NCBI GenBank assembly: GCA_965198485.1
Contig: CBDAPQ010000005.1
Coordinates: forward strand, 3,755,506 to 3,819,505
Direction of reading: 5' to 3'
DNA length: 64,000 nucleotides
DNA from: RH-AL1 sp965198485
GTDB taxonomy: Bacteria > Pseudomonadota > Alphaproteobacteria > Rhizobiales > Beijerinckiaceae
Part shown: piece after piece, positions 63,776 through 64,000 of the stretch
Layout: every line of letters starts with the position of its first letter
Numbering within the stretch: position 1 is the first letter of the stretch
The notes under the pieces: generated by a model
Told to the model about the DNA's origin: nothing
Seen by the model: only the letters and a program-made list of their open reading frames with translations
Databases searched by the model: none
Position numbers and translations under genes: made by a program

Positions 63776-64000
63776 GGCGTGCGCCCGCCGACGCCGGCTT
63801 CCTCCTGGCGGAAACGCTCATCACCTTCGCACTGAGCGCCCTGGTCATGGTCGGCCTCGTCGCCTCCGCAGCCGTGCTGATGCGGGCGACGGACCGCAGC
63901 GTGGCCGCCGTCGGCTCCGCCGACGATCTCGGCCGCACCCTCGCCGCCCTCACCCGCGACATCTCGGGCCTCAAGCGCGCGCGCTGGAGCGGAGAGGAGC
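63772..64000 (+). CDS. gspJ: minor pseudopilin GspJ, cut by the window end
   Basis: The first 76 residues are present. Prepilin site Gly9/Phe10 in GFLLAETLITFALSA, Glu14 at +5, then LMRATDRSVAAVGSADDLGR. Position after gspI makes it GspJ. ATGA overlap with gspI. GspK, L, M and GspE are expected beyond the window or elsewhere. Confidence 0.75.
   Translation, partial: MRRAPADAGFLLAETLITFALSALVMVGLVASAAVLMRATDRSVAAVGSADDLGRTLAALTRDISGLKRARWSGEE

Overview
The window is high-GC bacterial chromosome from an alphaproteobacterium, most likely of the Hyphomicrobiales (Rhizobiales). The signs are an LsrB/VtlR-type LysR regulator, an RhbA-like lifestyle gene set with PmtA phospholipid methyltransferase, an Hsp20 gene with a ROSE-like RNA thermometer, DUF1640, DUF459 and DUF4174 proteins, argB next to a pyrimidine 5'-nucleotidase, and full CtrA-type boxes (TTAA-N7-TTAA). 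I cannot name genus or species from sequence alone. Most of the window is ordinary core or shell genome, densely packed, with two families of dispersed palindromic repeats in the gaps.

Layout. 1-660 holds no complete gene but two composite palindromic repeats. 0.6-9.3 kb: dienelactone hydrolase, a class I glutamine amidotransferase, a secreted HSL-type hydrolase that lacks its serine, RlmB rRNA methyltransferase, a GT2 glycosyltransferase, inorganic pyrophosphatase, a DUF1640 coiled-coil protein built on nine tandem heptads, a GNAT acetyltransferase and an O-antigen-ligase-like membrane protein. 9.6-14.4 kb: LsrB-like regulator, small proteins, a methyltransferase behind a CtrA box, CysE, an alpha/beta hydrolase. 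14.4-22.3 kb: mutS, a YgjP-type metallohydrolase, mnmA translationally coupled to pmtA, a broken VOC gene, a B12-binding radical SAM enzyme. 22.6-26.6 kb: a large FAD/Fe-S oxidoreductase, a secreted Met/His-rich peptide, tRNA-Tyr, and a 36-residue membrane peptide behind a perfect CtrA box.

26.6-32.9 kb is a complete cytochrome bd operon on the minus strand (cydA, cydB, an unknown small membrane protein, cydD, cydC); CydA is of the short Q-loop, cyanide-insensitive kind. 33.3-36.1 kb: glutaminase, DUF1993 protein, a coiled-coil protein, an FMN reductase. 36.1-39.7 kb is the accessory part: a GIY-YIG nuclease gene sitting inside a cluster of seven alternating palindromic repeat units, a decayed membrane-protein fragment, and a visibly AT-rich island carrying a P-loop ATPase gene broken by several frameshifts.

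39.7-57.6 kb: ABC-F (Uup) ATPase, FAH-family hydrolase, an orphan EnvZ-like kinase, a DUF459 SGNH hydrolase, gamma-glutamyltransferase, a VapBC toxin-antitoxin pair with a perfect operator palindrome, argB, an HAD nucleotidase, a CPA1 antiporter, an M32 carboxypeptidase, a YihY/BrkB protein, a sulfite-oxidase-like molybdoenzyme, Hsp20 with its heat-shock promoter and RNA thermometer, an alpha/beta hydrolase and an HbpS-like exported protein. 57.9-64.0 kb is a type II secretion operon (gspD, prepilin peptidase, gspF, G, H, I and the start of J) that runs off the window; gspE is not in the visible part.

The observations I would follow first are the GIY-YIG gene bracketed by palindromic repeats (a layout reminiscent of RAYT-REP), the AT-rich island ATPase, the Met/His-rich exported peptide, and the small membrane proteins in and just after the cyd operon.
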